From Streptomyces sp. NBC_00461 (GTDB taxonomy: Bacteria > Actinomycetota > Actinomycetes > Streptomycetales > Streptomycetaceae), in the NCBI RefSeq assembly GCF_036013935.1, contig NZ_CP107902.1, positions 5,427,001-5,491,000 of the forward strand: a stretch of DNA of 64,000 nt. The letters run 5' to 3'. The notes beneath the pieces are model-generated. The model saw only the letters and a program-made list of their open reading frames with translations, searched no databases and was not told where the DNA came from. The translations under genes were made by a program, and so were the position numbers. Of the stretch, positions 35,126 through 42,758 are shown piece by piece. Position 1 is the stretch's first letter. The number at the start of each line of letters is the position of its first letter.

Positions 35126-35413
35126 ATGCGTACGTACATTGGCCGCCAACAGGCCATCTCTGCCCAGGACTTCGCGGAACTCGCGCTCGGCACCCCGGTT
35201 GAGCTGTGGCTCGGGGTCGCGGGCGAGACGGACGAAGAGCGCGCGGCTCGCGAGGACGCGGCGCGCGACATCCTCGCCGACAACCCCGAGCTTCCCGACG
35301 ACCTGGTCCGCATCGCCGCGCAGGTCATTGAGGAGAACCCGGACCTGTTCGACGTCGTCCCCCTGGTCCGTCCCGCCCGGCGTCGCACGGCGCGCAAGGG
35401 GGTTGCGGCATGA
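35126..35413 (+). CDS. Hypothetical AICE protein (95 aa)
   Basis: Not recognised. An acidic, helical protein (ISAQDFAELALGTPVELWLGVAGETDEERAAREDAARDILADNPELPDDLVRIAAQVIEENPDLFDVVPLV) with a basic C-terminus. AGGAG is upstream of the ATG. It overlaps the DUF2637 gene by 4 bp, so it is probably made with it. Confidence 0.72.
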   Translation: MRTYIGRQQAISAQDFAELALGTPVELWLGVAGETDEERAAREDAARDILADNPELPDDLVRIAAQVIEENPDLFDVVPLVRPARRRTARKGVAA

Positions 35414-36402
35414 CCACCGTCCCCGCCCCCGAGGCGCCCGCGCCCGGTGTGCCGCCGCTGACCCGCCCGGAGCTGGGACTTGCCGGAGTCGGCGCGTTCG
35501 CTGCTGCCGCGGTCGGCGCGCTGGGTCTGATTTCCTCCTTCGACGCGGTGTCCGCCGCCGCGGTGAGCTGGGGCTTCCACTCGCCGTGGATGCTGCCGGT
35601 CGGTATCGACGTGGCCATCCCGGTGTTCACCGTCGCCAACCTGCTGCTGATCCGCATGGATATGGCGCTCGCGTGGGTGCGGTTCGTGCCATGGCTGCTG
35701 ACGCTGATCACGTGCGGGCTGAATATCGCGGCCGGACACTCCCTGTCCGCCAAGGTCGCACACGGCACCATGCCGCTGCTGTGGGTCGTGTTCTCCGAGA
35801 TCGGCGCGCACGTCTACGCGGTCCGCATCGGCGCGGCGACCGGTCGCCGGATGGAGAAGATCCGGTTCTCCCGCTGGCTGCTTGCCTTTCCCTCCACCTT
35901 CGCGCTGTGGCGTCGCATGACGCTGTGGGAGGTCACCTCCTACAGCGAGGCACTGGCGCGGGAGAAGGAACGGCAGTTGGCCCGCGCGGACCTGCGCGAG
36001 CAGTACGGCCGCAAGTGGCGGTCCAAGACCCCGCGCCGCGAGCGCGTGATGCTGCGCATGGGCGACCTCGCCCCCGCCACCGAAGAGACCACCCCCGCCC
36101 CGGCAAAGCCGCCAGCGCCCGCGGCCGACCCCAAGCCGCGCCCGCGCCGGCAGCCCGCCACCAAGGCCAAGGCGAAGGCACAGCGCACCTTCGAGGAACT
36201 GCTGACCGAGGCGCGCACGGTCACCGCGGAATGGACGGAGACGGTGCTGACCGCGGACCGCATCCGCAACGCAGTGCACTGCTCGGCAACCAACGCCCGT
36301 GCGCTGCGCGAATCGTTGAAGGCAGAGCGCGCCGACAGCCGCGCCGTGCACTCCGTAGAGGCCCCCGACGCCGCATTGACCGGCGAAGGGGTGGCCGCCT
36401 GA
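35410..36402 (+). CDS. DUF2637 (SpdB-like) membrane protein
   Basis: 330 residues. Four TM segments occupy residues ~20-145 (ELGLAGVGAFAAAAVGALGLIS; WMLPVGIDVAIPVFTVANLLLI; WVRFVPWLLTLITCGLNIAAG; MPLLWVVFSEIGAHVYAVRIG). A long cytoplasmic part has an Ala/Pro/Lys-rich linker and a C-terminal helix-turn-helix-like region (LTADRIRNAVHCSATNARALRESL). SpdB proteins help plasmid spread between hyphal compartments, and some bind DNA or TraB. It overlaps both neighbours by 1-4 bp. Confidence 0.83.
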   Translation: MTTVPAPEAPAPGVPPLTRPELGLAGVGAFAAAAVGALGLISSFDAVSAAAVSWGFHSPWMLPVGIDVAIPVFTVANLLLIRMDMALAWVRFVPWLLTLITCGLNIAAGHSLSAKVAHGTMPLLWVVFSEIGAHVYAVRIGAATGRRMEKIRFSRWLLAFPSTFALWRRMTLWEVTSYSEALAREKERQLARADLREQYGRKWRSKTPRRERVMLRMGDLAPATEETTPAPAKPPAPAADPKPRPRRQPATKAKAKAQRTFEELLTEARTVTAEWTETVLTADRIRNAVHCSATNARALRESLKAERADSRAVHSVEAPDAALTGEGVAA

Positions 36403-36821
36403 TGGCCGCGTACGGCAAGTGCTTCGACCCGTCCGGCGTCCAGTTCGGAGTGCCCACGTTCCCTTGGCGGTTCGCCCCGGACGGTTATGCCACCCGTCGG
36501 CAATTGCGGGCGCGCGGGTTACGGCCCGGCGGTCAGCCGGTCGCCGCTCAGGTGATGCGCCGCCACCGGGGCCGCAAGGCGGGAGTGCAGGTCGCCTACC
36601 TCTACCTCATCGACCTGGCCAAGCCCGTGCGGCCGATGACTTCCCGCAGATGCGGTGCGCTCGCGCTGGCGATGCTCGCTCGCCGCACCTGCCCCGAGTG
36701 TCAGGTCATCTACGACTACTGCCTGCCGACCTCGCTCGGCATGTGCGTGCTGTGCGCCTACCCCGACACCACCACCCCCGCCACCACGAACGCCAACCAC
36801 GCGTCCATGAGGAGGGATTGA
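36402..36821 (+). CDS. RRQRL-motif zinc-binding protein
   Basis: 139 residues. ATRRQLRARGLRPGGQPVAAQVM is close to the RRQRL motif of a zinc-binding family found on actinomycete elements. Cysteines in RRTCPECQVIYDYCLPTSLGMCVLCAYP form a zinc-ribbon-like site. The ATG at 36402 overlaps the DUF2637 stop. Probably a DNA- or RNA-contacting accessory of transfer or replication; role unproven. Confidence 0.75.
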   Translation: MAAYGKCFDPSGVQFGVPTFPWRFAPDGYATRRQLRARGLRPGGQPVAAQVMRRHRGRKAGVQVAYLYLIDLAKPVRPMTSRRCGALALAMLARRTCPECQVIYDYCLPTSLGMCVLCAYPDTTTPATTNANHASMRRD

Positions 36822-36823
36822 CC

Positions 36824-37141
36824 ATGGCCAAGCCCAACACGAACCGCCTGGACCGCGAGATCCGGATCACCACCCGCAAACTCGAAGCGGTCCGCAAGGA
36901 GGAGATGTGGCCGCTGACCGGACAGGAGAGGCGGGCGGTGTTGAGGGCGCTCGCTGGAGGCTCGTACAAGGTCGCCCGAGGCAAGAGCACCGGCCGCGCG
37001 GAACGGAAGCTGGAGACGCTGTGGCAGTCGGTGCTGACCCGGCTCACCGCGGAACTGACCGCGTTGCAGACGGAGCGGCAGCGGATCGTGGGCGAGGCAG
37101 CCGCCGCCAAGGCCGCCAAGAAGTCCTCGGGGTGGTGGTGA
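36824..37141 (+). CDS. Hypothetical AICE protein (105 aa), helical and basic
   Basis: Not recognised. Long helices (LDREIRITTRKLEAVRKEEMWPLTGQERRAVLRALAGGSYKVARGK; LETLWQSVLTRLTAELTALQTERQRIVGEAAAAKAAKK) and a KKSSGWW end. GGAGG is 8 nt before ATG. The KSSGWW/KKSSWW endings of this and the next small protein are strikingly alike. Confidence 0.68.
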   Translation: MAKPNTNRLDREIRITTRKLEAVRKEEMWPLTGQERRAVLRALAGGSYKVARGKSTGRAERKLETLWQSVLTRLTAELTALQTERQRIVGEAAAAKAAKKSSGWW

Positions 37142-37143
37142 CC

Positions 37144-37314
37144 ATGGCCGCACAGCAGACGCCTCCGGGTGAGTGCCCGCAGTGCTGGCAGCACGCCCAC
37201 GACCGGCGCATCCATCGCAAGCTCCGTCCCCGCGAGGACTGCCAGCCGTGCCTGGACCACATGCACAACGGCTGCCCCTACCTCGTGCCCAAGAAGAAGT
37301 CGAGCTGGTGGTGA
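37144..37314 (+). CDS. Small zinc-ribbon protein (56 aa), pRL2-8-like
   Basis: CPQCWQHAHDRRIHRKLRPREDCQPCLDHMHNGCP has two CxxC-type pairs and several His, fitting a compact zinc fold, and ends KKKSSWW. It resembles the small protein named pRL2-8 on Streptomyces plasmids (recognised from memory). It starts 2 bp after the previous stop, so it is co-translated. Confidence 0.65.
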   Translation: MAAQQTPPGECPQCWQHAHDRRIHRKLRPREDCQPCLDHMHNGCPYLVPKKKSSWW

Positions 37315-37384
37315 CCCGGCACGAGCGTGCCGCTGAACGCCGCCTCACCTCTGGGCTAGGACGTAACCCACTACTTGGCCCCGG

Positions 37385-37402
37385 TTACTCGTCACCGAGT
37401 AA
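37385..37402. promoter_or_regulatory. Inverted repeat TTACTCG-TCAC-CGAGTAA
   Basis: 7-bp perfect arms in the 220-bp gap before the translocase gene. A+T content is higher than nearby. Candidate operator or transfer-related site. Confidence 0.35.
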
Positions 37403-37461
37403 TGGGCTTTGTCCCTGGTGCCGAGTTGTGCCACGCGAAACGCTCACCTTGCACCCAAGCA

Positions 37462-37503
37462 CAGGGCCCGGCCTTGCCCGCCAAGACAGCGGCCGGGCCC
37501 CTG
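37462..37503 (+). promoter_or_regulatory. GC-rich hairpin before the translocase gene
   Basis: CAGGGCCCGGCC pairs with GGCCGGGCCCCTG (one bulged C) around a 17-nt loop. It is followed by CCCCTCCC and the SD GAGGAAGG, giving the same hairpin, anti-SD, SD order as the conserved-loop elements although the loop differs. Confidence 0.55.
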
Positions 37504-37534
37504 CTCATCCCCTCCCGAGGAAGGAACGTCTCAA

Positions 37535-39739
37535 GTGAACCAGCCCGACGACAACGAACTGTTCAACCGGCTCGAAGCCGAGATGTCGGCCGACTCCGGC
37601 GCCGAGGTAGTCGACCTCGGCAAGGCCCGATCCGCCCGCACCGGGTCGCCCGCCCCGACTCCCGACCCGGTGCCCGACTCCCGCCCGATCGAGTCGGCCG
37701 ACTTCGACGATGAGGAGTCGGCCGACTCGGTCGCCCGACCGGTCGACCGGCCCAACCTTCCGGCGCCGGGTATCACCACCTACAAGCGTCGGCCGATCCT
37801 GCCGAGTTGGCTCACCTCCAAGCCGGGGTTCGTGGCCACCACGCAGTGGGCGACCGCCAACGCCTTCTACGCCACCGCCTTCCACGGCATCCGCACCCCC
37901 TGGTACGCCCTCCAGCTCACCCTCAACTCGCCGCGCGGTGCGGCCCGTTTCGTGCGGGACACCAACCGGTGGGTGTGGGACGCGGAGGGTGCTCCGCTGC
38001 GCGAGTACGAGGTGCGCCGGGAGAACACCGCCGAGTACCTGAAGCTGTCGCGGCAGCGGGACGGGCGGGTGCGGCTGCGCGTGCTGGTCACCACGGTGGC
38101 GCTCGTCTTCGGCGCCGCCTTCGCGCTGACCCTGTACGTCATGGCCCCCGGTTGGCTCGCGGTCCTAGCTTCCGCCGCGGTGCTGGTGGCCGGATTCTGG
38201 GGCGCCCCGCAGGACCATCCCGTGATCGGGCCCGCGGTCCTGAAGACCGAGATCCAGAAGCTCACCGGACCGATCGTGCTGCGCGCCCTGGACAACATCG
38301 GCAACCCGAAACTGACCGCCGCCATCAAAAAGGGCGGCGACATGAACGGGATGCGCTTCACCTCCGAGATCACCCGCGATGGCCCCGGCTACCGCGCCGA
38401 CCTTGACCTTCCCTGGGGTGTGACCCCGGAGGACATCATGGAGGCCCGCAAGCCGCTGGCGTCCGGGCTGCGCCGCAAGGTCGGCTGCGTGTGGCCCTCA
38501 GCCGACCCGACCGAGCACGAGGGACGGCTGATCCTATGGGTGGGCGACAAGCCCATGAACGAGACCACCAAGCCCGCCTGGCCGCTGCTGAAGTCCGGCA
38601 GCGTGGACCTGTTCAAGCCGGTCGTGTTCGGCAACGACCAGCGCATGGGCGACGTGGCCGTGACCCTCATGTTCGCGAGCGTGGTGGTCGGCTCCATCCC
38701 GCGCATGGGCAAGACGTTCCTGATGCGGCTGTTCCTGCTCATCGCTGCATTGGACCCGCGCGCCGCGCTGTACGCGTTCGACTTCAAGGGCACCGGCGAC
38801 TTCGGCGCCCTGGAGCCGGTCTGCCACCGCTACCGGGCCGGAGACGAGGACGAAGACATCCTCTACGTCCTGGAATCGCTGCGGGAGCTGCGGGCGGAGC
38901 TGCGCCGCAGGGCGAAGGTCATCAAGTCCCTGCCGCGCTCGCGCTGCCCGGAATCCAAGGTGACCCCGGAGCTGGCGAACGACAAGTCCCTCGGTCTGCA
39001 CCCGATCGTCGCCGGATTCGATGAGTGCCAGGTCCCCTTCGAGCACGAGAAGTACGGCGCGGAAATCGAAGAGATCGCCACCGACCTGGGCAAACGCGGC
39101 CCGGCCCTGGGCATGGTGACCCTGTTCGGCACCCAGCGCCCGGACGCCAAGTCGCTGCCCACCGGCATCTCAGCCAACGCCGTGCTGCGGTTCTGCCTCA
39201 AGGTCATGGGCCAGCCCGCCAACGACATGGTGCTCGGCACGTCGATGTACAAGGCGGGGTACCGGGCCACCATGTTCTCCCGCTCCGACCGCGGCATTTG
39301 CTGGATGGCCGGTGAGGGCGACGACCCCCGCATCGTGGCGAGCGCGTTCGTCGACGCGGTCGGCGCCGAGCAGGTCGTCGCCCGGGCCCGCAAGATGCGC
39401 GAGGCGTACGGCAACATCACCGGCCACGCCATCGGCGAGACGCCCGACAGCGGTGAGGCCGCCTTCGACCTGCTCGCCGACATCCTCAAGGTCGTGCCGG
39501 CCGATGAGGACAAGGTGTGGAACGAGAAGGTCGCCGTCCGGCTCGCCACGCTGCGGCCGGAGGTCTACGGCGGCTGGAAGGCCGAGACGGTGACCACGAA
39601 CCTGCGCCCGCACGGCATCGCCGCGCAGGACGTGTGGGGCACCACCGACAAGGGCAAGGGCACCACCCGCCGCGGCATCGCCCGCGCCGACATCACCACC
39701 GCCATCACCCAACGTGACGGAAAGTGGTCCGGGGGCTGA
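37535..39739 (+). CDS. FtsK/SpoIIIE-type DNA translocase (TraB/TraSA class)
   Basis: 734 residues. An acidic, Asp/Ser-rich N-terminus (~70 aa) is followed by two TM segments (VLVTTVALVFGAAFALTLYVM and WLAVLASAAVLVAGF). The motor has Walker A GSIPRMGKT (~386-394), ALYAFDFKGTGDF, Walker B LHPIVAGFDECQ, and FGTQRPDAKSLPTGISANAVLRFCLKV. A C-terminal winged-helix-like part probably reads the element's transfer site. It pumps double-stranded element DNA to the recipient and is the only conjugation motor needed in AICEs. GTG at 37535 has GAGGAAGG upstream. Confidence 0.92.
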   Translation: MNQPDDNELFNRLEAEMSADSGAEVVDLGKARSARTGSPAPTPDPVPDSRPIESADFDDEESADSVARPVDRPNLPAPGITTYKRRPILPSWLTSKPGFVATTQWATANAFYATAFHGIRTPWYALQLTLNSPRGAARFVRDTNRWVWDAEGAPLREYEVRRENTAEYLKLSRQRDGRVRLRVLVTTVALVFGAAFALTLYVMAPGWLAVLASAAVLVAGFWGAPQDHPVIGPAVLKTEIQKLTGPIVLRALDNIGNPKLTAAIKKGGDMNGMRFTSEITRDGPGYRADLDLPWGVTPEDIMEARKPLASGLRRKVGCVWPSADPTEHEGRLILWVGDKPMNETTKPAWPLLKSGSVDLFKPVVFGNDQRMGDVAVTLMFASVVVGSIPRMGKTFLMRLFLLIAALDPRAALYAFDFKGTGDFGALEPVCHRYRAGDEDEDILYVLESLRELRAELRRRAKVIKSLPRSRCPESKVTPELANDKSLGLHPIVAGFDECQVPFEHEKYGAEIEEIATDLGKRGPALGMVTLFGTQRPDAKSLPTGISANAVLRFCLKVMGQPANDMVLGTSMYKAGYRATMFSRSDRGICWMAGEGDDPRIVASAFVDAVGAEQVVARARKMREAYGNITGHAIGETPDSGEAAFDLLADILKVVPADEDKVWNEKVAVRLATLRPEVYGGWKAETVTTNLRPHGIAAQDVWGTTDKGKGTTRRGIARADITTAITQRDGKWSGG

Positions 39740-39749
39740 CCGCGCACGG

Positions 39750-39836
39750 GTGCTAGGTCTAGCAGCCTCCGCTGCTAGACCTAGCACCCCCGCTAGCACC
39801 CCAAACCGGCTCTGATCAGCAACCTCGCACCTAGCA
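39750..39836. promoter_or_regulatory. TGCTAG/CTAGCA cluster with a 38-bp perfect palindrome
   Basis: GTGCTAGGTCTAGCAG (39750-39765) and CTGCTAGACCTAGCAC (39772-39787) are perfect inverted arms around CCTCCG. Two more CTAGCA hexamers follow at 39793 and 39831, making six in 87 bp. The same hexamers occur at the GntR promoter, so this is a candidate operator for the spread operon. It lies directly after the translocase gene, so it could also terminate or be part of the transfer site. Confidence 0.6.
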
Positions 39837-39880
39837 TCCGACCTGCGAGAACGCCGGAAACCCCGCCTGGGAGGCATCCG

Positions 39881-40162
39881 ATGACCCTCGTTCTCCTTGC
39901 TAGCGCCTGCCTACTCGCCGTCACTCTCGGTTACGCGAGTCTGTGTCGGACGAGTCCGTACGGCGACTGCCGCAAGTGCCGCGGCTTCGGCTTCGCGATG
40001 AAGACCGACCGCAAGGGCCGCCTCAAGCGCGGCAAGGACTGCCGCCGCTGCAAGGGCCACGGCAAGCGCATACGCGTCGGCCGTCACCTCTACAACCTCT
40101 GGCTGCACGTCTACCGCGACGGCAGCGACACCCCCGCCAAGACACCTCCTGCGAAGGGATAA
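39881..40162 (+). CDS. Membrane-anchored CxxC zinc-ribbon protein (93 aa)
   Basis: An N-terminal TM (LVLLASACLLAVTLGYASL) is followed by CRKCRGFGFAMKTDRKGRLKRGKDCRRCKGHGKRI, a DnaJ-like pair of CxxCxGxG motifs, and a basic C-terminus. GGAGG precedes the ATG. It is the first gene after the operator cluster, so probably GntR-controlled. A nucleic-acid or protein-binding spread factor is plausible. Confidence 0.72.
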   Translation: MTLVLLASACLLAVTLGYASLCRTSPYGDCRKCRGFGFAMKTDRKGRLKRGKDCRRCKGHGKRIRVGRHLYNLWLHVYRDGSDTPAKTPPAKG

Positions 40163-40166
40163 CCCG

Positions 40167-40355
40167 ATGGCCGTCACCGTCTCCCTGGTCGCCCTGTTCG
40201 GCCTGGTCCTGTTCTTCCTGCTGCGCTCCCACAGCCTCGGCTACGGCTCCGCGTTCGTCGCCGTGATGTTCGGCTTCTACCTCGCCTCCACCGGCGCCTC
40301 CGGCCCCGTGAACGAGCTGACCGCCGCCGTCGTCGACGCCCTCGGCAAGATCTAG
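40167..40355 (+). CDS. Small two-TM spread-type protein (62 aa)
   Basis: MAVTVSLVALFGLVLFFLLRS and a second hydrophobic helix (GSAFVAVMFGFYLASTGA) form a small integral membrane protein. GAAGGG is upstream of ATG. It sits 4 bp after the previous gene. Small hydrophobic Spd proteins typically follow the translocase in Streptomyces plasmids. Confidence 0.72.
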   Translation: MAVTVSLVALFGLVLFFLLRSHSLGYGSAFVAVMFGFYLASTGASGPVNELTAAVVDALGKI

Positions 40356-40365
40356 GAGACCAGCC

Positions 40366-40968
40366 ATGAACGAACCCATCGTGGCCCGCCACTGGCTGGC
40401 CATCGCGGCGCCCAAGGCCGCACCCGCCATCGCCACCACGACCGTGCTCGCGCTGGCCCGGATCTGGAACGCCAACGGCGCCGAACACTCCGTCGGCAAC
40501 GCCGCGTTGATGACCGTGCTGTCCGCCGGTGCCGCCGCCGCGGGGGTCTGTGCGGGCAGCCACACCGCAGACAGCACCCTCGTCGGGACCGCGTTCGCCG
40601 CCTCCGGCGCGCTCGCCTTCGCGGGCGTGGCCGGATACGCCGACGGGCTCCCGCTGCCGCTGCTGCTGTGGTCGCTGGCCACCGCGGGCGCCTACGGGCT
40701 CGCCGCCCGCTACTGGCGCACCGACCGCCGCGAGACGGTGGCGTACGAGCGGCAGACGAGCGAGCGGCGCGAGGAACAAGCGCACATCGAACGCGTCGAA
40801 ACCCTCCGCGCCACCACACAGATCGAAGTGGCCCGCACCGGCGCCGCCTACGCCGAACAGCTCGCACAGGCACTCGTTACCCGCGCCATGCTGCCCGGCT
40901 TCGACCCCACCGCCCTGGAACGCGCAGGCCTGCCCGAACTCCCCACCGATGAGAGGAAGTCCGCATGA
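40366..40968 (+). CDS. Multi-TM hypothetical spread-type protein (200 aa)
   Basis: About four hydrophobic segments in residues 20-125 (AALMTVLSAGAAAAGVCAG; LVGTAFAASGALAFAGVAGY; LPLPLLLWSLATAGAYGLAARYW), then a charged helical tail (ETVAYERQTSERREEQAHIERVETLRATTQIEVARTG). It resembles Spd membrane proteins by topology only. The stop overlaps the next ATG by 4 bp. Confidence 0.72.
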   Translation: MNEPIVARHWLAIAAPKAAPAIATTTVLALARIWNANGAEHSVGNAALMTVLSAGAAAAGVCAGSHTADSTLVGTAFAASGALAFAGVAGYADGLPLPLLLWSLATAGAYGLAARYWRTDRRETVAYERQTSERREEQAHIERVETLRATTQIEVARTGAAYAEQLAQALVTRAMLPGFDPTALERAGLPELPTDERKSA

Positions 40969-41357
40969 CTCGCAAGACCGACCCGATTGAACACCCGCGC
41001 AAGGCCGCTGAGGCGGTGCGTGCCTTCAACCACGCCACTCTGCCCGCCCGCGACGCGCGCCCCGGCATCGCCTACCCGGGCACCACGTACCGCGCCATCG
41101 GCGCCTTCACCTCGCTCGCCCACCGGCTGCCGCAGTCCTTCGACCACATCGGCATGGACCTGGCCGACCTCCACAAGGCCGGACACCTCACCGCCGATCA
41201 CGGCACGCCCACCGAACAGGCTGCCGTGACCTGTGCGGCCCTGCGTGAGGCGGAGCGGCACGCGACCGCGATGGCCAAGGCCCTGGAACGCGCCCAAAGC
41301 GCCTCCGGCACCCTCGGCTACTCCGGTCCGATCGACGACTCCGACGACGACCAGTAG
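40965..41357 (+). CDS. Hypothetical AICE protein (130 aa)
   Basis: Not recognised. A soluble helical protein (KAAEAVRAFNHATLPARDARPGIAYPGTTYRAIGAFTSLAHRLPQSFDHI, then QAAVTCAALREAERHATAMAKALERAQSA) with an acidic Asp/Ser end. Members of this length and position are frequent in AICE spread operons. It is coupled to the upstream membrane gene. Confidence 0.7.
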   Translation: MTRKTDPIEHPRKAAEAVRAFNHATLPARDARPGIAYPGTTYRAIGAFTSLAHRLPQSFDHIGMDLADLHKAGHLTADHGTPTEQAAVTCAALREAERHATAMAKALERAQSASGTLGYSGPIDDSDDDQ

Positions 41358-41363
41358 CTACGC

Positions 41364-41406
41364 CCGAGGCGGGCGCCGTCTCACCACAAGCCTGCGCCCG
41401 CCCCGG
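41364..41406 (+). promoter_or_regulatory. Conserved-loop hairpin C upstream of the replication operon
   Basis: CCGAGGCGGGCGC/GCGCCCGCCCCGG (12 bp with one A-C mismatch at the same stem position as copy B) around the loop CGTCTCACCACAAGCCT. It is followed by AGTCCCTCC and the SD AGGAG. Confidence 0.68.
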
Positions 41407-41443
41407 TTCTCCAGTCCCTCCAAGAGAGCAGGAGATATCCAGC

Positions 41444-41521
41444 ATGACTCAACGTCGTGCATTCGGCGAGGGCCGTCCGGCCCATGCCACCCCATCGAGC
41501 ACGTCGGGGGTGACGACATGA
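41444..41521 (+). CDS. 25-residue ORF coupled to the prim-pol gene
   Basis: ATG with AGGAG about 9 nt upstream. The peptide starts MTQRRAFGEGRPAHATPS and ends TTSTSGVTT-like before TGA. The stop overlaps the prim-pol ATG (ATGA). As the first start after hairpin C, it could be a leader peptide or a coupling device for replication gene expression. Confidence 0.45.
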   Translation: MTQRRAFGEGRPAHATPSSTSGVTT

Positions 41522-42408
41522 ACCGTCACCTCCTGTACGCCGCCCTCGACGCTGCGGAGCGAGGGTGGGCAGTCCTTCCTCTGCGCCCCGCTGACAAGCG
41601 TCCGGCCCTGCACGGTGAAAACGTCTGCCCTGGTATCGGGGACTGCGCGGGCGGTCACCGCAAGTGGGAAGAGCGCGCCACCATCGACCCGGACCGCATC
41701 CGCCGCGCGTGGGGCGACCTGCCGTTCAACGTCGGCATCGCGACCGGCCCGTCCGGGCTGGTCGTCGTCGACCTCGACATGCCCAAGCGGAAGAGCAGTG
41801 CGGACACGCCTAACGGCGTGACGACCTTCACGGCGCTCTGCGAGCGCGCCGGACAGGCTGTGCCCACCACCCGCACGGTGCGGACCGCGAGCGGTGGGGT
41901 CCACCTGTACCTGACCGCCCCGCCCGGCGTTCGGCTCGGCAACACGGCCGGACGTCTCGGCAAGTGCATCGACACCCGCGCGTGGGGCGGCTACGTCGTT
42001 GCTCCCGGCAGCCTCACCCCTACGGGCGCCTACGCGGTTGTCAACGACACGCCGCCCGCACCTCTGCCGGAATGGCTGTACGCCCGCCTGACGGTCCGTC
42101 AGCCATCGCGGGCACTAACGGCTGCACCGTCATCAGCTAGGGCGTCCAGCTACGCCGCCGCGGGCTTGAACGCGGAAACCGCGTCCGTACGGCAGGCCCC
42201 GGAGGGCGAGCGCAACGCCACGTTGCTGCGGGCGGCGCGAGCCCTGGGGCGGTTCATCGCGTGGGGCGACCTTCCCAGGGAGCAGGTTGAGGAGGCTCTT
42301 CAGTGGGCGGGGGAAGAGGCCGGTCTTGCTCCGCGGTCGTGCGAGGCGACCATTCGCAGTGGTCTGAACTGGTCGATTACCCGCAATAGTCAGCGGAGGG
42401 CGGCATGA
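41518..42408 (+). CDS. Bifunctional DNA primase/polymerase (prim-pol, RepPP type)
   Basis: 296 residues. AALDAAERGWAVLPLRPADKRPAL opens the prim-pol domain. The metal site is in SGLVVVDLDMPK (Asp-Leu-Asp), and ASGGVHLYLTAP and VVAPGSLTPTGAY are the later motifs. A C-terminal helical part (RNATLLRAARALGRFIAWGDLPREQVEEALQWAGEEAGL) matches the primase C-terminal bundle. It starts DNA synthesis for autonomous replication of the excised element together with the DUF3631 protein. Its ATG overlaps the small ORF upstream. Confidence 0.88.
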   Translation: MNRHLLYAALDAAERGWAVLPLRPADKRPALHGENVCPGIGDCAGGHRKWEERATIDPDRIRRAWGDLPFNVGIATGPSGLVVVDLDMPKRKSSADTPNGVTTFTALCERAGQAVPTTRTVRTASGGVHLYLTAPPGVRLGNTAGRLGKCIDTRAWGGYVVAPGSLTPTGAYAVVNDTPPAPLPEWLYARLTVRQPSRALTAAPSSARASSYAAAGLNAETASVRQAPEGERNATLLRAARALGRFIAWGDLPREQVEEALQWAGEEAGLAPRSCEATIRSGLNWSITRNSQRRAA

Positions 42409-42758
42409 GCGCCCCTTCCCGCCCCTCCCTGAAGAGCCTTCCCGCCACCCCCACCGGTCCGCGCGCCGCTGCACAACCGGCGCCCGGTCCGGCCGTGGGC
42501 GAGCCGAAAGACGTCGCCGTAGGCGTCCGCACTGCTCTTCGCTCTGACCCGCACAGGAGTGACGGCCGGTACCCGGTCGCGTGGCTGCAGATCAGCGCCC
42601 CGCGCGGCGCCGTGCCTACCGCCACCTCGAAGTGCCTGTGCGGCAGGGACCGCAGCGCCGTCGGTCACACGAAGGTGCTGGCCCTGATCACCGACCACAC
42701 CGCCCACCGCGACGCATGTCCGCTCCGCACCACCCAGGAAGGGAGGGCCGCGGCATGA
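42405..42758 (+). CDS. Hypothetical replication-operon protein (117 aa)
   Basis: Not recognised. A Pro/Ala-rich N-terminus precedes a small module (YPVAWLQISAPRGAVPTATSKCLCGRDRSAVGHTKVLALITDHTAHRDACPLRT) whose CLCG, H, H and C residues fit one zinc site. It overlaps prim-pol and the DUF3631 gene by 4 bp each, so the three are made together. Confidence 0.7.
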   Translation: MSAPSRPSLKSLPATPTGPRAAAQPAPGPAVGEPKDVAVGVRTALRSDPHRSDGRYPVAWLQISAPRGAVPTATSKCLCGRDRSAVGHTKVLALITDHTAHRDACPLRTTQEGRAAA

